Below are positions 32,492 to 41,026 of a DNA stretch of 56,227 nt, in pieces; the first letter of the stretch is position 1, and each line of letters opens with the position of its first letter. A model generated the notes under the pieces. The model was given only the letters and a program-made list of their open reading frames with translations. It made no database searches and was not told where the DNA came from. The DNA is taken from contig CAZWAP010000013.1 of the NCBI GenBank assembly GCA_964632005.1, positions 1 to 56,227 on the forward strand, given 5' to 3'. Position numbers and translations under genes: made by a program. Source of the DNA: CAZWAP01 sp964632005. GTDB lineage: Bacteria > Planctomycetota > Phycisphaerae > Sedimentisphaerales > Anaerobacaceae.

Positions 32492-33488
32492 GCCTGACAA
32501 CCGGGCTGCCCGAGCGGTTATTGCCGGTCACGGCTCGTTCGTGCCGCAAAAGGTCCTCACGAACGAGGACCTGGAAAGAATGGTCGATACCAGCGACGAA
32601 TGGATAACCAACCGAACCGGCATAAAGACCCGCCATATCACAACCGACGAAGAAACCACCGCCCTGTTGGCGACCGAGGCCGCCAGAAAGGCCCTGGCTT
32701 CTGCGAATCTCGACCCCAAGGAGCTCGAGTTGATCATAGTCGCGACCATTACCCCGGAGATGGTCTTCCCCTCGACGGCGTCTTTCGTTCAGCGTGCACT
32801 TTCCGCGAACAACGCCTTTGTATTCGACCTGGCCGCCGCTTGCAGCGGCTTCATCTACGGTGTATCTATCGTCCAGCAGTTCATAGAAAATGGTCGGTTG
32901 AAAGCGGCTCTCGTTATCGGCGCCGAGACACTCACGAAGATCACGAATTTCAAGGATCGTTCGAGCTGCATACTGTTTGGCGACGGGGCCGGGGCCGTCG
33001 TTCTTAAAAGCGCTCAAGACGGACGCCGGGGCGTGATCTACAGCACGATGTACTCCGATGGAGACCGCTGGGAGGCCCTGAACTGCCAGGCTTACGGCTC
33101 ACGCTATCCGGCCGACAAACCTCTGGATGATCCAAACAAGGTATATATGGAAATAAAGGGCAGAGAGGTCTACCAGCACGCCATCCGGCGCATCGTCGAG
33201 ACCGTCAATGAGTGCATAGAGCGGAGCAATCTGAGGCTCGATGATGTCAAAATGGTCATCCCTCACCAGATGAACGCCCGGATCATCGATTCCGCTGCAA
33301 AGCGACTTCACCTGCCAGCCGAAAAGGTCTTTATGAATATAGACCGCTACGGCAACACCTCGGCCGCATCTGTTCCTATCGCCATCGATGAATGCGCGAG
33401 AACGGGCAGGATCAAGCGGGGTGATATAATTATACTCGTCGCATTTGGCGCAGGCTTGACCTGGGGGGGCACGGTCATCGAATTCTGA
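32475..33488 (+). CDS. fabH: 3-oxoacyl-ACP synthase III FabH
   Basis: FabH starts fatty acid synthesis by joining acetyl-CoA and malonyl-ACP. The 337-residue product has the catalytic triad: Cys in DLAAACSGFIYG, His in VIPHQMNARI and Asn in YGNTSAAS, and the N-terminal SDEWITNRTGI motif. Its ATG lies inside the last codons of plsX. Confidence 0.97.
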   Translation: MDKSTEPDNRAARAVIAGHGSFVPQKVLTNEDLERMVDTSDEWITNRTGIKTRHITTDEETTALLATEAARKALASANLDPKELELIIVATITPEMVFPSTASFVQRALSANNAFVFDLAAACSGFIYGVSIVQQFIENGRLKAALVIGAETLTKITNFKDRSSCILFGDGAGAVVLKSAQDGRRGVIYSTMYSDGDRWEALNCQAYGSRYPADKPLDDPNKVYMEIKGREVYQHAIRRIVETVNECIERSNLRLDDVKMVIPHQMNARIIDSAAKRLHLPAEKVFMNIDRYGNTSAASVPIAIDECARTGRIKRGDIIILVAFGAGLTWGGTVIEF

Positions 33489-33537
33489 GGTCCTACCGAC
33501 CGAATGGTGCCGGCTTTTTGAGCGTGGATATCGCAAG

Positions 33538-34470
33538 ATGAAAACAGCCTTTCTATTTCCAGGACAGGGCGCACAACACGTTGGGATGGGCAAGGATGTA
33601 GCCTCCGCCTTCCCGGCAGCCGCCGAAATTTTCGGCAGGGCCAACGCCGTGCTCGGCTTCGATTTGGCATCGCTTTGCTTCGAGGGTCCCGCCGAGCAGC
33701 TCAACTCTACCACCATTTCCCAGCCCGCCATCTTCACGACATCGGCGGCGATTCTACAGGTTCTGCGAACAAGCCCCCGAACGGCCGGACTCAGACCCGA
33801 TGTAACCGCAGGGCTGAGCCTCGGCGAGTACACGGCGCTTTATGCCGCAGGCGTCCTCAGGTTTGAGGAGGCCCTCGAACTGGTCCATAAACGCGGCCTG
33901 GCGATGCAGGCCGCCGCGGACCAGGCGGACGGGGCGATGGTGAGCATTATCGGGCTCGACACTGAAAAAATAGACCTGCTTTGCCGGGAGGCCAGCCGGG
34001 CAGGGCTGCTCGAGGCGGTGAATTTCAATTGCCCGGGCCAGATAGTCCTCAGCGGCGAAAGACAGGCCTGTCGTCTCGCCGAGTCAATTGCACCGCAACA
34101 TGGGGCCATAAAGGCCGTGCCGCTTGAAGTAGCCGGTGCTTTTCATACCGAGATGATGGCCCCGGCGGCCGAGTCGCTCCGGCAGGCCCTTGCTGAGGCC
34201 TACATAAACGAGCCGACCGAAATCCGCATAATTGCAAATATCAACGCCGAATACTACAGCACCTCCGCAGAGATTGAGCAGGGGCTCGCAAAACAATTGA
34301 CAAGCCCGATTCTCTGGCAAAAATGCATGGAGCGACTTCTTGGCGACGGCGTCGAGAATTTCTACGAAATCGGGCCGGGCAGAGTCCTGAAGGGGCTGAT
34401 GAAGAGAATCAACAGAAAGGTCAAGGTTACAAATATCAGCACTGCCGAGGCATTGAACGAGCTGATATGA
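33538..34470 (+). CDS. fabD: Malonyl-CoA:ACP transacylase FabD
   Basis: The 310-residue enzyme loads malonyl onto ACP. The N-terminus FLFPGQGAQHVGMGKD is typical and VAGAFHTEMM carries the catalytic His. The nucleophile elbow reads GLSLGEYTAL instead of the common GHSLGE, so the residue before the Ser is Leu; I recall the same variant in other planctomycetes. It lies between fabH and fabG. Confidence 0.96.
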   Translation: MKTAFLFPGQGAQHVGMGKDVASAFPAAAEIFGRANAVLGFDLASLCFEGPAEQLNSTTISQPAIFTTSAAILQVLRTSPRTAGLRPDVTAGLSLGEYTALYAAGVLRFEEALELVHKRGLAMQAAADQADGAMVSIIGLDTEKIDLLCREASRAGLLEAVNFNCPGQIVLSGERQACRLAESIAPQHGAIKAVPLEVAGAFHTEMMAPAAESLRQALAEAYINEPTEIRIIANINAEYYSTSAEIEQGLAKQLTSPILWQKCMERLLGDGVENFYEIGPGRVLKGLMKRINRKVKVTNISTAEALNELI

Positions 34471-34523
34471 AAGGCACTGGACGCCGCACCGAACTCGGTG
34501 CATCACGGACAAGGAGGTAAGAA

Positions 34524-35261
34524 ATGGCCGAAAAACGACTCGCCGTGGTAACCGGAGCGGCAAGAGGTATCGGCAGGGCCATAGTCCTTGAGCTGCTCAA
34601 GCAGGGACGCATAGTTGCTGGCCTCGATATCAACGCCGAGCAACTCGAGGAACTCGAAGGCCTCGTCGAGGATGCCGGTTTCTCTGTCATCACCAGGTGC
34701 GTTGACATAACCGACAGCGAGAAACTGACCGGCATACTCGAAGCTCTCGCCGACGAGCATGGCGGCATCGGCATTCTCGTGAACAACGCCGGTATAACGC
34801 GTGACGCTCTGCTTATGAGAATGTCCGACGAGGATTTTGACCGGGTACTCCAGGTTAACCTGCGTGCGGCGTTCGTCGCAACCCGCACCGCCGCCAAATC
34901 GATGGTCCGCAACAGGTTCGGCCGAATCATCTGCCTCAGCTCGGTCTCCGGCGTCATAGGCAACGCGGGCCAGGCAAATTACGCGGCAAGCAAGGCCGGC
35001 CTGATCGGGCTGACAAAGACGGTTGCCCGCGAGCTTGCAAAAAAGAACGTAACCGCAAATTGCCTTGCGCCGGGCTTTATTGTCTCAGATATGACCGACA
35101 AGCTCCCTGAGCCGGTCCAGGAGGCGGCAAAACAGCTTATTCCAATGCGAAAGTTCGGTACCGTTGAAGACGTCGCCAGGGCCGCAGCCTTTTTTGCTTC
35201 CGACGAGGCCGGGTACATCACCGGGCAGGTGCTGTGCATCGACGGCGGGATGGCAATGTAG
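34524..35261 (+). CDS. fabG: 3-oxoacyl-ACP reductase FabG
   Basis: The 245-residue short-chain dehydrogenase reduces 3-oxoacyl-ACP with NADPH. It has TGAARGIGRAI (cofactor loop), NNAG, the catalytic Ser in LSSVSGVIGN, Tyr-x3-Lys in YAASKAG, and a C-terminus SDEAGYITGQVLCIDGGMAM typical of FabG. It has the best ribosome binding site of the cluster (AAGGAGG). Confidence 0.96.
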   Translation: MAEKRLAVVTGAARGIGRAIVLELLKQGRIVAGLDINAEQLEELEGLVEDAGFSVITRCVDITDSEKLTGILEALADEHGGIGILVNNAGITRDALLMRMSDEDFDRVLQVNLRAAFVATRTAAKSMVRNRFGRIICLSSVSGVIGNAGQANYAASKAGLIGLTKTVARELAKKNVTANCLAPGFIVSDMTDKLPEPVQEAAKQLIPMRKFGTVEDVARAAAFFASDEAGYITGQVLCIDGGMAM

Positions 35262-35610
35262 AAAACTGCCTTTTGCGCCTCAAAAGTAAACCGCCCCGGG
35301 AGCACAGCAGCGAAGCAAAAAGATGCGAAATCAGCGGCCCACGAAAAGGACGCCGATTGGATACTTGGGCGGGCCGGACGCCGCGATGTCCGGTTCGCAG
35401 GCCCCAACGAGCGGGCAGAATATGTAGTCCCGGCTGCCGACTATTCGTTTAAAAAAAGAAAAAAATGTTTGTGAATAGCTCTGCACATCGGTATTATACG
35501 CCGCTAAATTGACGGACGGCAGGAATTTGCGGTAGAAACCTCGCCGCTCGCTCGGCGACGCAGGTAAGAGTGAAAGAGAAGATTGCGATTCCATTTGGGA
35601 GGAACGTTAA
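35262..35610. other. Gap between fabG and acpP holding a promoter
   Basis: No gene is seen. An A-rich tract (35449-35466) that could act as an UP element lies just before the acpP promoter. The leader has a small CGCCG/CGGCG hairpin. Confidence 0.5.
35469..35497 (+). promoter_or_regulatory. Internal promoter for acpP-fabF
   Basis: TTGTGA and TATTAT are separated by 17 bp, directly after an A-rich tract. The expected leader is about 107 nt. It would allow the highly used acpP to be expressed apart from the upstream fab genes. Confidence 0.5.
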
Positions 35611-35880
35611 GTGAGTGCTGATGAGGTTGACATTCAGGCAATCGAAGAGAAGGTGATTGACATTATCAGCGAACAAATGGGCGTGGACAAAGCTGAAATC
35701 ACGCGTGAAACATCGTTTATCAACGACCTCAACGCTGACTCGCTGGACACCGTTGAGTTGGTTATGGAATTCGAGGACGAGTTCGACATGAGCATACCTG
35801 ACGAGGAGGCCGAGAAGATACAGACCGTCGGGGCAGCAATCGACTACATCGTCAACGCACAGTCCAAGAGCCGAGAGTAG
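35611..35880 (+). CDS. acpP: Acyl carrier protein
   Basis: The 89-residue acidic protein carries growing acyl chains on a phosphopantetheine arm attached to Ser in the DSLDTVELVM motif (LNADSLD). A GTG start follows GGGAGG by 8 nt. It lies between fabG and fabF, the usual place. Confidence 0.97.
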   Translation: MSADEVDIQAIEEKVIDIISEQMGVDKAEITRETSFINDLNADSLDTVELVMEFEDEFDMSIPDEEAEKIQTVGAAIDYIVNAQSKSRE

Positions 35881-35892
35881 CGAATCATTTTG

Positions 35893-37140
35893 ATGAAAAG
35901 ACGGCGAGTTGTCATAACCGGGCTGGGCTGTATCACTGCCCTGGCCGAATCCGTCGAAGGAATGTTCGCTGCGCTTTGCCAGGGTAAGAGCGGAATTTCG
36001 ACGATCCAATCCTTTGATACCAGCGAGTACCCTGTAAAGTTCGGCGGCGAGATAAGGGGTTTTGACGTCACCCGGTACGTCGGCGTGCGAGACGGTAAGC
36101 GGATGGACCGCTTCACACAGTTCGCCATTGCCGCCACCGTGCAGGCCGTCGAGGACAGCGGGCTGGATTTCAGCAGGGAAGATGCTTTTCGCGTAGGGGC
36201 AATCGTCGGCACGGGCATCGGCGGGATAAAGGAGATCGAAGAGCAGCACATACGCTTGCTCGACAAAAGCCCTCAGAAGGTCTCGCCTTTTTGTGTCCCT
36301 CGTCTTATGGCCAATGCGGCCGCCGGCAACATAGCTATCCGTTACGGGCTTCGCGGCCCGAATATCGCCATCGTGAGCGCATGTGCCTCCGGGGCCCACG
36401 CTATCGGCGAGGCCTATTTTAGCATAGTCACCGGCCGAAGCGACGTTGTAATCACCGGAGGTACCGAGGCGGCTCTGACCCCTATAGGCCTGGCTTCCTT
36501 TTGTGCGGCACGGTCGTTGAGCGTCCGCAACGACAACCCGCAGGCTGCATCCAGACCCTTCGACAGTGATAGGGACGGCTTCGTCCTGGCAGAAGGCGCC
36601 GGCATACTGATCCTCGAAGAGCTTGAGCACGCCAAGAAACGGGACGCTCGAATTTACGCCGAGCTGTTGGGCTACGCGGCAACCGACGACGGCTATCACA
36701 TCACCGCCCCCCTGCCGGACGGCGCCGGCGCTGCAAAGGCGATGGAACTGGCCCTTGCCGACGCCGAAATCCAGCCGGAAAACGTGGATTACATAAATGC
36801 CCACGGCACCGGCACCGAGCTCAACGACATCGCCGAAAGTGCCGCTATCCGCTTGGCCTTCGGTGAAAACGCGTACAATATCCCCGTCAGCTCGACAAAA
36901 AGCTCGCTTGGTCATTCACTCGGCGCTACCGGGGCGATTGAGCTGATAATCTGCGTCAAGGTGATCAACGAATCTACGATCCCACCCACAATAAACCTGG
37001 AAAACCCCGACCCGAAATGCGATCTCAAGATGGACTTTGTTCCGCTTGAAGCCCGCCAGGCCAGGGTCAAGGTCGCCCTGAGCAACTCCCTCGGCTTTGG
37101 GGGTCACAACGCCTGCCTGGTTGTGGGGAAACTGGTCTAA
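35893..37140 (+). CDS. fabF: 3-oxoacyl-ACP synthase II FabF
   Basis: The 415-residue condensing enzyme elongates acyl-ACP. Catalytic residues are Cys in VSACASGAHAIG, His in NAHGTGTELND and His in KSSLGHSLGATGA. The C-terminal SLGFGGHNACLV is typical. I took ATG 35893; a TTG three bases upstream is also in frame. It follows acpP by 12 bp. Confidence 0.96.
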   Translation: MKRRRVVITGLGCITALAESVEGMFAALCQGKSGISTIQSFDTSEYPVKFGGEIRGFDVTRYVGVRDGKRMDRFTQFAIAATVQAVEDSGLDFSREDAFRVGAIVGTGIGGIKEIEEQHIRLLDKSPQKVSPFCVPRLMANAAAGNIAIRYGLRGPNIAIVSACASGAHAIGEAYFSIVTGRSDVVITGGTEAALTPIGLASFCAARSLSVRNDNPQAASRPFDSDRDGFVLAEGAGILILEELEHAKKRDARIYAELLGYAATDDGYHITAPLPDGAGAAKAMELALADAEIQPENVDYINAHGTGTELNDIAESAAIRLAFGENAYNIPVSSTKSSLGHSLGATGAIELIICVKVINESTIPPTINLENPDPKCDLKMDFVPLEARQARVKVALSNSLGFGGHNACLVVGKLV

Positions 37141-37246
37141 CGACCCGCCCTGTGCCCACCCGGGGCGACAACGGCCGACACCGGCACCTCTGTCGTCGAT
37201 GGGGTTTTCTTGCGCGTTTTTCGTTAGTGATTCGGTCCGGGCTGGT

Positions 37247-37252
37247 TATAAT
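37247..37252 (+). promoter_or_regulatory. Possible -10 box for the antiporter gene
   Basis: A perfect TATAAT stands about 50 bp before the ATG at 37305. The -35 region at the right distance is poor (TTAGTG). Confidence 0.28.
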
Positions 37253-37304
37253 CCAGGCACTTTGGTATGAGTTGCCCTGAAATTGAGTGCCGGCTGAGGT
37301 TGCC

Positions 37305-38297
37305 ATGGAGATAATCCTGCACCTTACATATTTGGTCGCGGGCCTGGCGATATTGTGGAAGTGTGCAGGGTTTCTGGTATCCGGCGCGGTGGGCTTGGCT
37401 GGTCGCCTGGGCGTAAGCCGGCTCGTCATCGGTCTTACCGTCGTTGCTATGGGCACATCGACCCCCGAAGCCGCGGCGAGCATAGCCGGGGTCTTACGGG
37501 GTCCTGCCGGCGGCGACATCGCCATCGGCAATGTGTACGGCTCGAACATAGCCAACCTGGCACTCGTGGCGGGCCTGATAGCCCTTATCCGCCCGCTGCA
37601 GGTCAGGAAAATGACACTGCTGCGGGAAGTGCCAGCGATGCTCGTGGTAGAACTGCTCCTCTGGCCGCTGGTGCGCGATTCCCACCTGGTCCGGATCGAG
37701 AGCCTCGCCTTGCTGGCGCTGTTTGCCGGCCTGCTTATGCTCACGATCCGGCTGGCCCGGCGCGAAGGGCCGGAGGCGATTGCCCGTATAAGAGTCCCCG
37801 AAATCGAAGCCGATCGACCCCGCCACTGCCACACGCTGGCAAGAAGCCTGTTTCTCGTGGCGGTCGGCCTGGCAGGACTTGCCGCTGGGGCCAAAATGAC
37901 CGTTGAAGGGGCGGTATTTCTCGGGACTAAGCTGGGCATCAGTCAGGGCGTCATAGCCCTGACCGTCATCGCATTTGGCACCTCGCTGCCCGAGTTGGTT
38001 ACGTGCGTGGTCGCAGCGGTCAAAGGCCACCACGACATCTCCGTCGGCAACCTGGTCGGATCGAATATCTTCAACACGTTGCTGGTCACCGGCGCCGCGG
38101 GGATGGTACGTCCGTTCGAGCTGAGCCTCCGCTTCGCTGGCGGCAGCGACTACTGGATTATGATCGCTGTCAGCGCTGCCTTCGCTGGGGCCGCCCTTAT
38201 CGGCCGACGCAGCATCGGGCGAATCCAGGCAGTGATCCTTGTCACGGCCTATGCCGCGTATCTGGTCTACCTTTTCGGCTTTACCGGCGAACTCTGA
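37305..38297 (+). CDS. Ca2+/cation antiporter (CaCA family, YrbG-like)
   Basis: The 330-residue protein has about 10 membrane segments in two inverted halves. The alpha repeats are visible as VVAMGTSTPEAAASIAG with GNVYGSNIANLAL, and VIAFGTSLPELVTCVVA with GNLVGSNIFNTLL. These carry the ion-binding acidic residues. It probably exchanges Ca2+ for Na+ or K+. It is outside the fab operon and may have its own promoter. Confidence 0.93.
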   Translation: MEIILHLTYLVAGLAILWKCAGFLVSGAVGLAGRLGVSRLVIGLTVVAMGTSTPEAAASIAGVLRGPAGGDIAIGNVYGSNIANLALVAGLIALIRPLQVRKMTLLREVPAMLVVELLLWPLVRDSHLVRIESLALLALFAGLLMLTIRLARREGPEAIARIRVPEIEADRPRHCHTLARSLFLVAVGLAGLAAGAKMTVEGAVFLGTKLGISQGVIALTVIAFGTSLPELVTCVVAAVKGHHDISVGNLVGSNIFNTLLVTGAAGMVRPFELSLRFAGGSDYWIMIAVSAAFAGAALIGRRSIGRIQAVILVTAYAAYLVYLFGFTGEL

Positions 38298-38356
38298 GGC
38301 GCTCTTAGCTGGCGCGTGCCCTGCGGGCGGATCGCTCCTTCGGCGTGTTGCAGCGA

Positions 38357-39943
38357 TCAGGGCGGGAAAAGCAGTGCTTCTGCGAAGACGTCCTGAAACC
38401 GGGGTTGATTTGCGATCTCCACGTATTGTATTTTTCGGGCCAGCTTGCCGGCCGCCTGCCTGTACTGCTCGCTTACGAGTGCCATTTGTGCTCCGACCAG
38501 GGCGGCATTGCCGACCGAACGGACCCGCTGCGGCTGCACGTCCGGCAGAAGGCCTATCCGCAGGGCGCTGTCCCTGCTGATGTAGTTGCCGAAGGCCCCT
38601 GCCAGGTACACTCGCTCGATATCACCATCTTGCACAGACAACTGGTCCTGCAGCAGCTTGATTCCGGTCCGTATCGCGGCCTTGGCTAACTGCGCCTCGC
38701 GCACATCCTTCTGGCTCAAGAACACCGGCCTTTCCCCTTTGGCCAGGATAAAAGCCGGCTGACCCTCAGCTGCGGCGACGCGCCAAGCCACGCCAGGGGG
38801 CAAGCTTTCAGCAGGTTGCTCCGGCCGGACGAACCGGCCGCTGCGATCGATAACGCCCAGCTGCAGCAAGACCGAGACAGCATCGATCAGCCCCGAGCCG
38901 CAAATACTCTGCGCCTGGACCGCGTCAATCACGTCAAGCAGCACCTCACCGTTCTCGACGGCAACACCCTGAATAGCCCCTTCTGCCGCCCTGCTACCGC
39001 ACGCGATTCGTGCACCCTCGAAGGCAGGACCTGCCGCACAGCTCGCAGCAAACAGCGCCTCCTTCGAGCCCAGTACGACCTCGCCGTTGGTGCCGACGTC
39101 CACGATGAGCGTCGTATCGTCCGATGAGCCGATATCCACCGCGAGCGCCACCGCCACGGTATCCGACCCGACAAAACCCGCGACATTTTCGACCGTGTGA
39201 ACGTTACCCTCGGGACTTATCTCCAGGCCCAGCTCTGGGGGGCTGAGGTCATGAGCGCCGAGCGAATATGCCTCGTATGGAGCCTGGCCCAATTGAGCGA
39301 TGGGCAGCTTGAGAAAAATATGGTTCATCGTGGTATTGCCTACCACGCACATCTCGTATACATCGGCCGCCTCGACCCGGGCATCCAGACACAGTCGCGC
39401 AATCAGCTGGTTCAAACAGCCGATGACGCACTTATGGAGCTGCTCCATCTCGGAGGCGCCCCTGGCATAGGTGATTCTGCTGATAACGTCGTCGCCGAAA
39501 CGTGTCTGCGGATTCAGTGCAGCGGCACTGGCCAGGGTCTTTCCCTTGACCATATCCATCAGTTTGGCCACGATCGTCGTGGTACCGAGGTCCACGGCAA
39601 TGCCGAAGATCGCCTTGGCCGGGTCGCCCTGCTGATATTTCCGAAATACGTCCGGCTTGACGTCAACCAGGCCCTCGAAGGATCCTTCCTGTATCTTCTG
39701 CCCAAAGAACCGCGACTCCCGGGGTATCGTGACGGTCAGGTCTGAATCGATACGATACTGGCAAGCACAAACCGCACGATGGCCCGGCTCGAGCAGCACG
39801 GTGCACTTCTTGCACGTACCGCGCCCCCCGCAAACGCTATTAAGGATGATTCCAGCCCGGCCGGCTGCTTCGAGTAGCGTCGTCCCGGAGTGGACCGAGA
39901 TTTGAATACTGTCGGGTTTGAAGGTAATCGTGAAATGCTTCAT
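38357..39943 (-). CDS. ASKHA-domain protein with N-terminal 2Fe-2S ferredoxin (corrinoid activase-like, DUF4445)
   Basis: The 528-residue protein has an N-terminal plant-type ferredoxin domain (ligands in VCGGRGTCKKC and CAC, about 38-60) and a C-terminal actin-like ATPase domain with AVDLGTTTIVAKL, VVGNTTMNH, IVDVGTNGEVVLG and LAGAFGNYISRDSA. This is the layout of reductive activators of corrinoid enzymes (RamA/RACE type), which restore Co(I) in methyltransferases. No corrinoid protein or methyltransferase gene is near, so its partner must be elsewhere. It converges with the antiporter gene. Confidence 0.9.
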   Translation of the reverse strand: MKHFTITFKPDSIQISVHSGTTLLEAAGRAGIILNSVCGGRGTCKKCTVLLEPGHRAVCACQYRIDSDLTVTIPRESRFFGQKIQEGSFEGLVDVKPDVFRKYQQGDPAKAIFGIAVDLGTTTIVAKLMDMVKGKTLASAAALNPQTRFGDDVISRITYARGASEMEQLHKCVIGCLNQLIARLCLDARVEAADVYEMCVVGNTTMNHIFLKLPIAQLGQAPYEAYSLGAHDLSPPELGLEISPEGNVHTVENVAGFVGSDTVAVALAVDIGSSDDTTLIVDVGTNGEVVLGSKEALFAASCAAGPAFEGARIACGSRAAEGAIQGVAVENGEVLLDVIDAVQAQSICGSGLIDAVSVLLQLGVIDRSGRFVRPEQPAESLPPGVAWRVAAAEGQPAFILAKGERPVFLSQKDVREAQLAKAAIRTGIKLLQDQLSVQDGDIERVYLAGAFGNYISRDSALRIGLLPDVQPQRVRSVGNAALVGAQMALVSEQYRQAAGKLARKIQYVEIANQPRFQDVFAEALLFPP

Positions 39944-40022
39944 TCATCGAATCGCGTACGTCTGGGATGGCACGCGAAATCCATAGGCTTCAGGCTGACC
40001 AAGTACGGGACGCTGCTATGGG

Positions 40023-40103
40023 TCAGCTAATCTTGTGTCGGATCTTCCAGCGAGCCCGTCGCTTCTTGCTGCCCACTTTCCGCCTGCGTCTCGGTTTTCC
40101 CAT
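40023..40103 (-). CDS. 26-residue Arg/Lys-rich protein, possibly ribosome-associated
   Basis: The ORF begins MGKPRRRRKVGSKKRRAR and ends IRHKIS, with 14 Arg or Lys among 26 residues. GGAG lies 6 nt before the ATG and a good promoter lies further upstream, so expression signals are complete. Its size and charge recall the tiny ribosomal proteins bTHX and the AURKAIP1/bS22 type, but I cannot assign a family. It lies 80 bp before the activase gene on the same strand. Confidence 0.55.
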   Translation of the reverse strand: MGKPRRRRKVGSKKRRARWKIRHKIS

Positions 40104-40179
40104 CTACTTCTCCACAAAAATACCGAAAATTCCTTCTACCATTAGCCTTCCAAGTACCGCCAATGTGTGCTATCATCAA

Positions 40180-40208
40180 AGTATATGGAACCTGGACCGA
40201 CAAGGCAA
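40180..40208 (-). promoter_or_regulatory. Promoter for the 26-residue basic protein
   Basis: TTGCCT and TATACT are separated by 17 bp, with a leader of about 70 nt. It may also transcribe the activase gene at 38357-39943. Confidence 0.48.
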
Positions 40209-40295
40209 CCCTTTTTGGGAGGCTTTTTTGGCTTCTTCGTCAGAGATTTGAGGGCTGTAAACCTTTGGAAACAGAGGCGTATTCGTGGTGCCAAG

Positions 40296-40601
40296 ATGAT
40301 ACAATGCAAGGATTGTGAATTCTGTGAGCTGGACTCGCAGGGCAGGAGGACGTTCAAGTGCGACCCCTTCTCCAATATCAAGGAGCCGGAGTGTATAGCG
40401 AAATGGCAGTTGATCCGTCTGGATATGTTGGTCGCGAGCTACCAGAGTGTCCTCCAGTGGTACGGCAAGCTCGCGCCGCTGCAGGATAAGATCTTCAAGT
40501 ATATGGAGAGGGAGATCGAGGACTTGGACGAGTCCGAGCGATGGAAGCTCCGCGATGAGGAAGATAGCGAGGACCTGGAGCAGGAGCAGCAAGATTTTTA
40601 G
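40296..40601 (+). CDS. Small Cys-rich protein of unknown function
   Basis: The 101-residue protein begins MIQCKDCEFCELDSQG, followed by CDPF and EPEC, giving a cluster of five Cys in the first 35 residues that could bind a metal. A helical middle part (LIRLDMLVASYQSVLQWYGK) and a strongly acidic tail (EEDSEDLEQEQQ) follow. I recall similar unnamed proteins in Phycisphaerae. Longer in-frame starts would add a sequence unlike coding DNA. It is divergent from the 26-residue basic ORF. Confidence 0.78.
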   Translation: MIQCKDCEFCELDSQGRRTFKCDPFSNIKEPECIAKWQLIRLDMLVASYQSVLQWYGKLAPLQDKIFKYMEREIEDLDESERWKLRDEEDSEDLEQEQQDF

Positions 40602-40687
40602 CGATTCCCGCGCCTCTTGGGTGCGCGGTTCGGTCCTGATTCCGGCTGTCAGCCCAGACCGCCGAAGCAGCTGCCTCCTTTGATACC

Positions 40688-40706
40688 GCCAGTAAACCTT
40701 ACTGGC
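40688..40706. repeat. Perfect 8-bp inverted repeat
   Basis: GCCAGTAA and TTACTGGC flank a 3-nt ACC loop. With no T tract it is not a standard terminator; it could be an operator or RNA hairpin. Confidence 0.6.
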
Positions 40707-40954
40707 CCGATAACGAGGGGTATTCGTTCTTTTCGATCGCGCCGACGGCGGTATATTCACGGGCACCGGGCCGGCACGCAGGATATTACCAGACAGGCGC
40801 CCCTGTCGCGGCCCCAGGCGCCGGCGTGCGGGCTTGTAAGACGGCGCAGATGTGCTATTATGTTGGGGTAAGACCGTGCCGGCTGGGTTGGTTTGAGGCA
40901 TCAGCCGGTCTCAGTGTGCCTCGATGGATGGGCGGCTGCTAAAACGGCTTAGGG

Positions 40955-40983
40955 TTGATAAGTGGATTTTCCTGCAATAAATC
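40955..40983 (+). promoter_or_regulatory. Possible promoter for the ECF sigma gene
   Basis: TTGATA and TAAATC are separated by 17 bp, about 43 bp before the ATG at 41027. Confidence 0.33.
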
Positions 40984-41026
40984 CGCCTCTCAGACCGTCT
41001 CTACCTTCTGAGAAAAGCGCTTGAGT

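Larger units (their letters stand above)
39944..40295. other. Intergenic region between divergent small genes
   Basis: The stretch contains one small ORF (40023-40103, minus) and its promoter. A TATCAT at 40171-40176 with TTCCAA 17 bp before may serve the plus-strand gene at 40296. The remainder shows nothing clear. Confidence 0.45.
40602..41026. other. Gene-free gap before the sigma-factor gene
   Basis: No coding frame is convincing. A weak hairpin CCGCGC/GCGCGG (40608-40628) follows the upstream stop, and a perfect GCCAGTAA-ACC-TTACTGGC hairpin lies at 40688-40706 without a T run. The sigma-gene promoter is at the right end. Confidence 0.45.

Noticed and set aside
35494..36915. 473-codon open frame antisense to acpP and fabF.
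   Set aside because: It mirrors two certain genes and has no ribosome binding site or recognisable motif.
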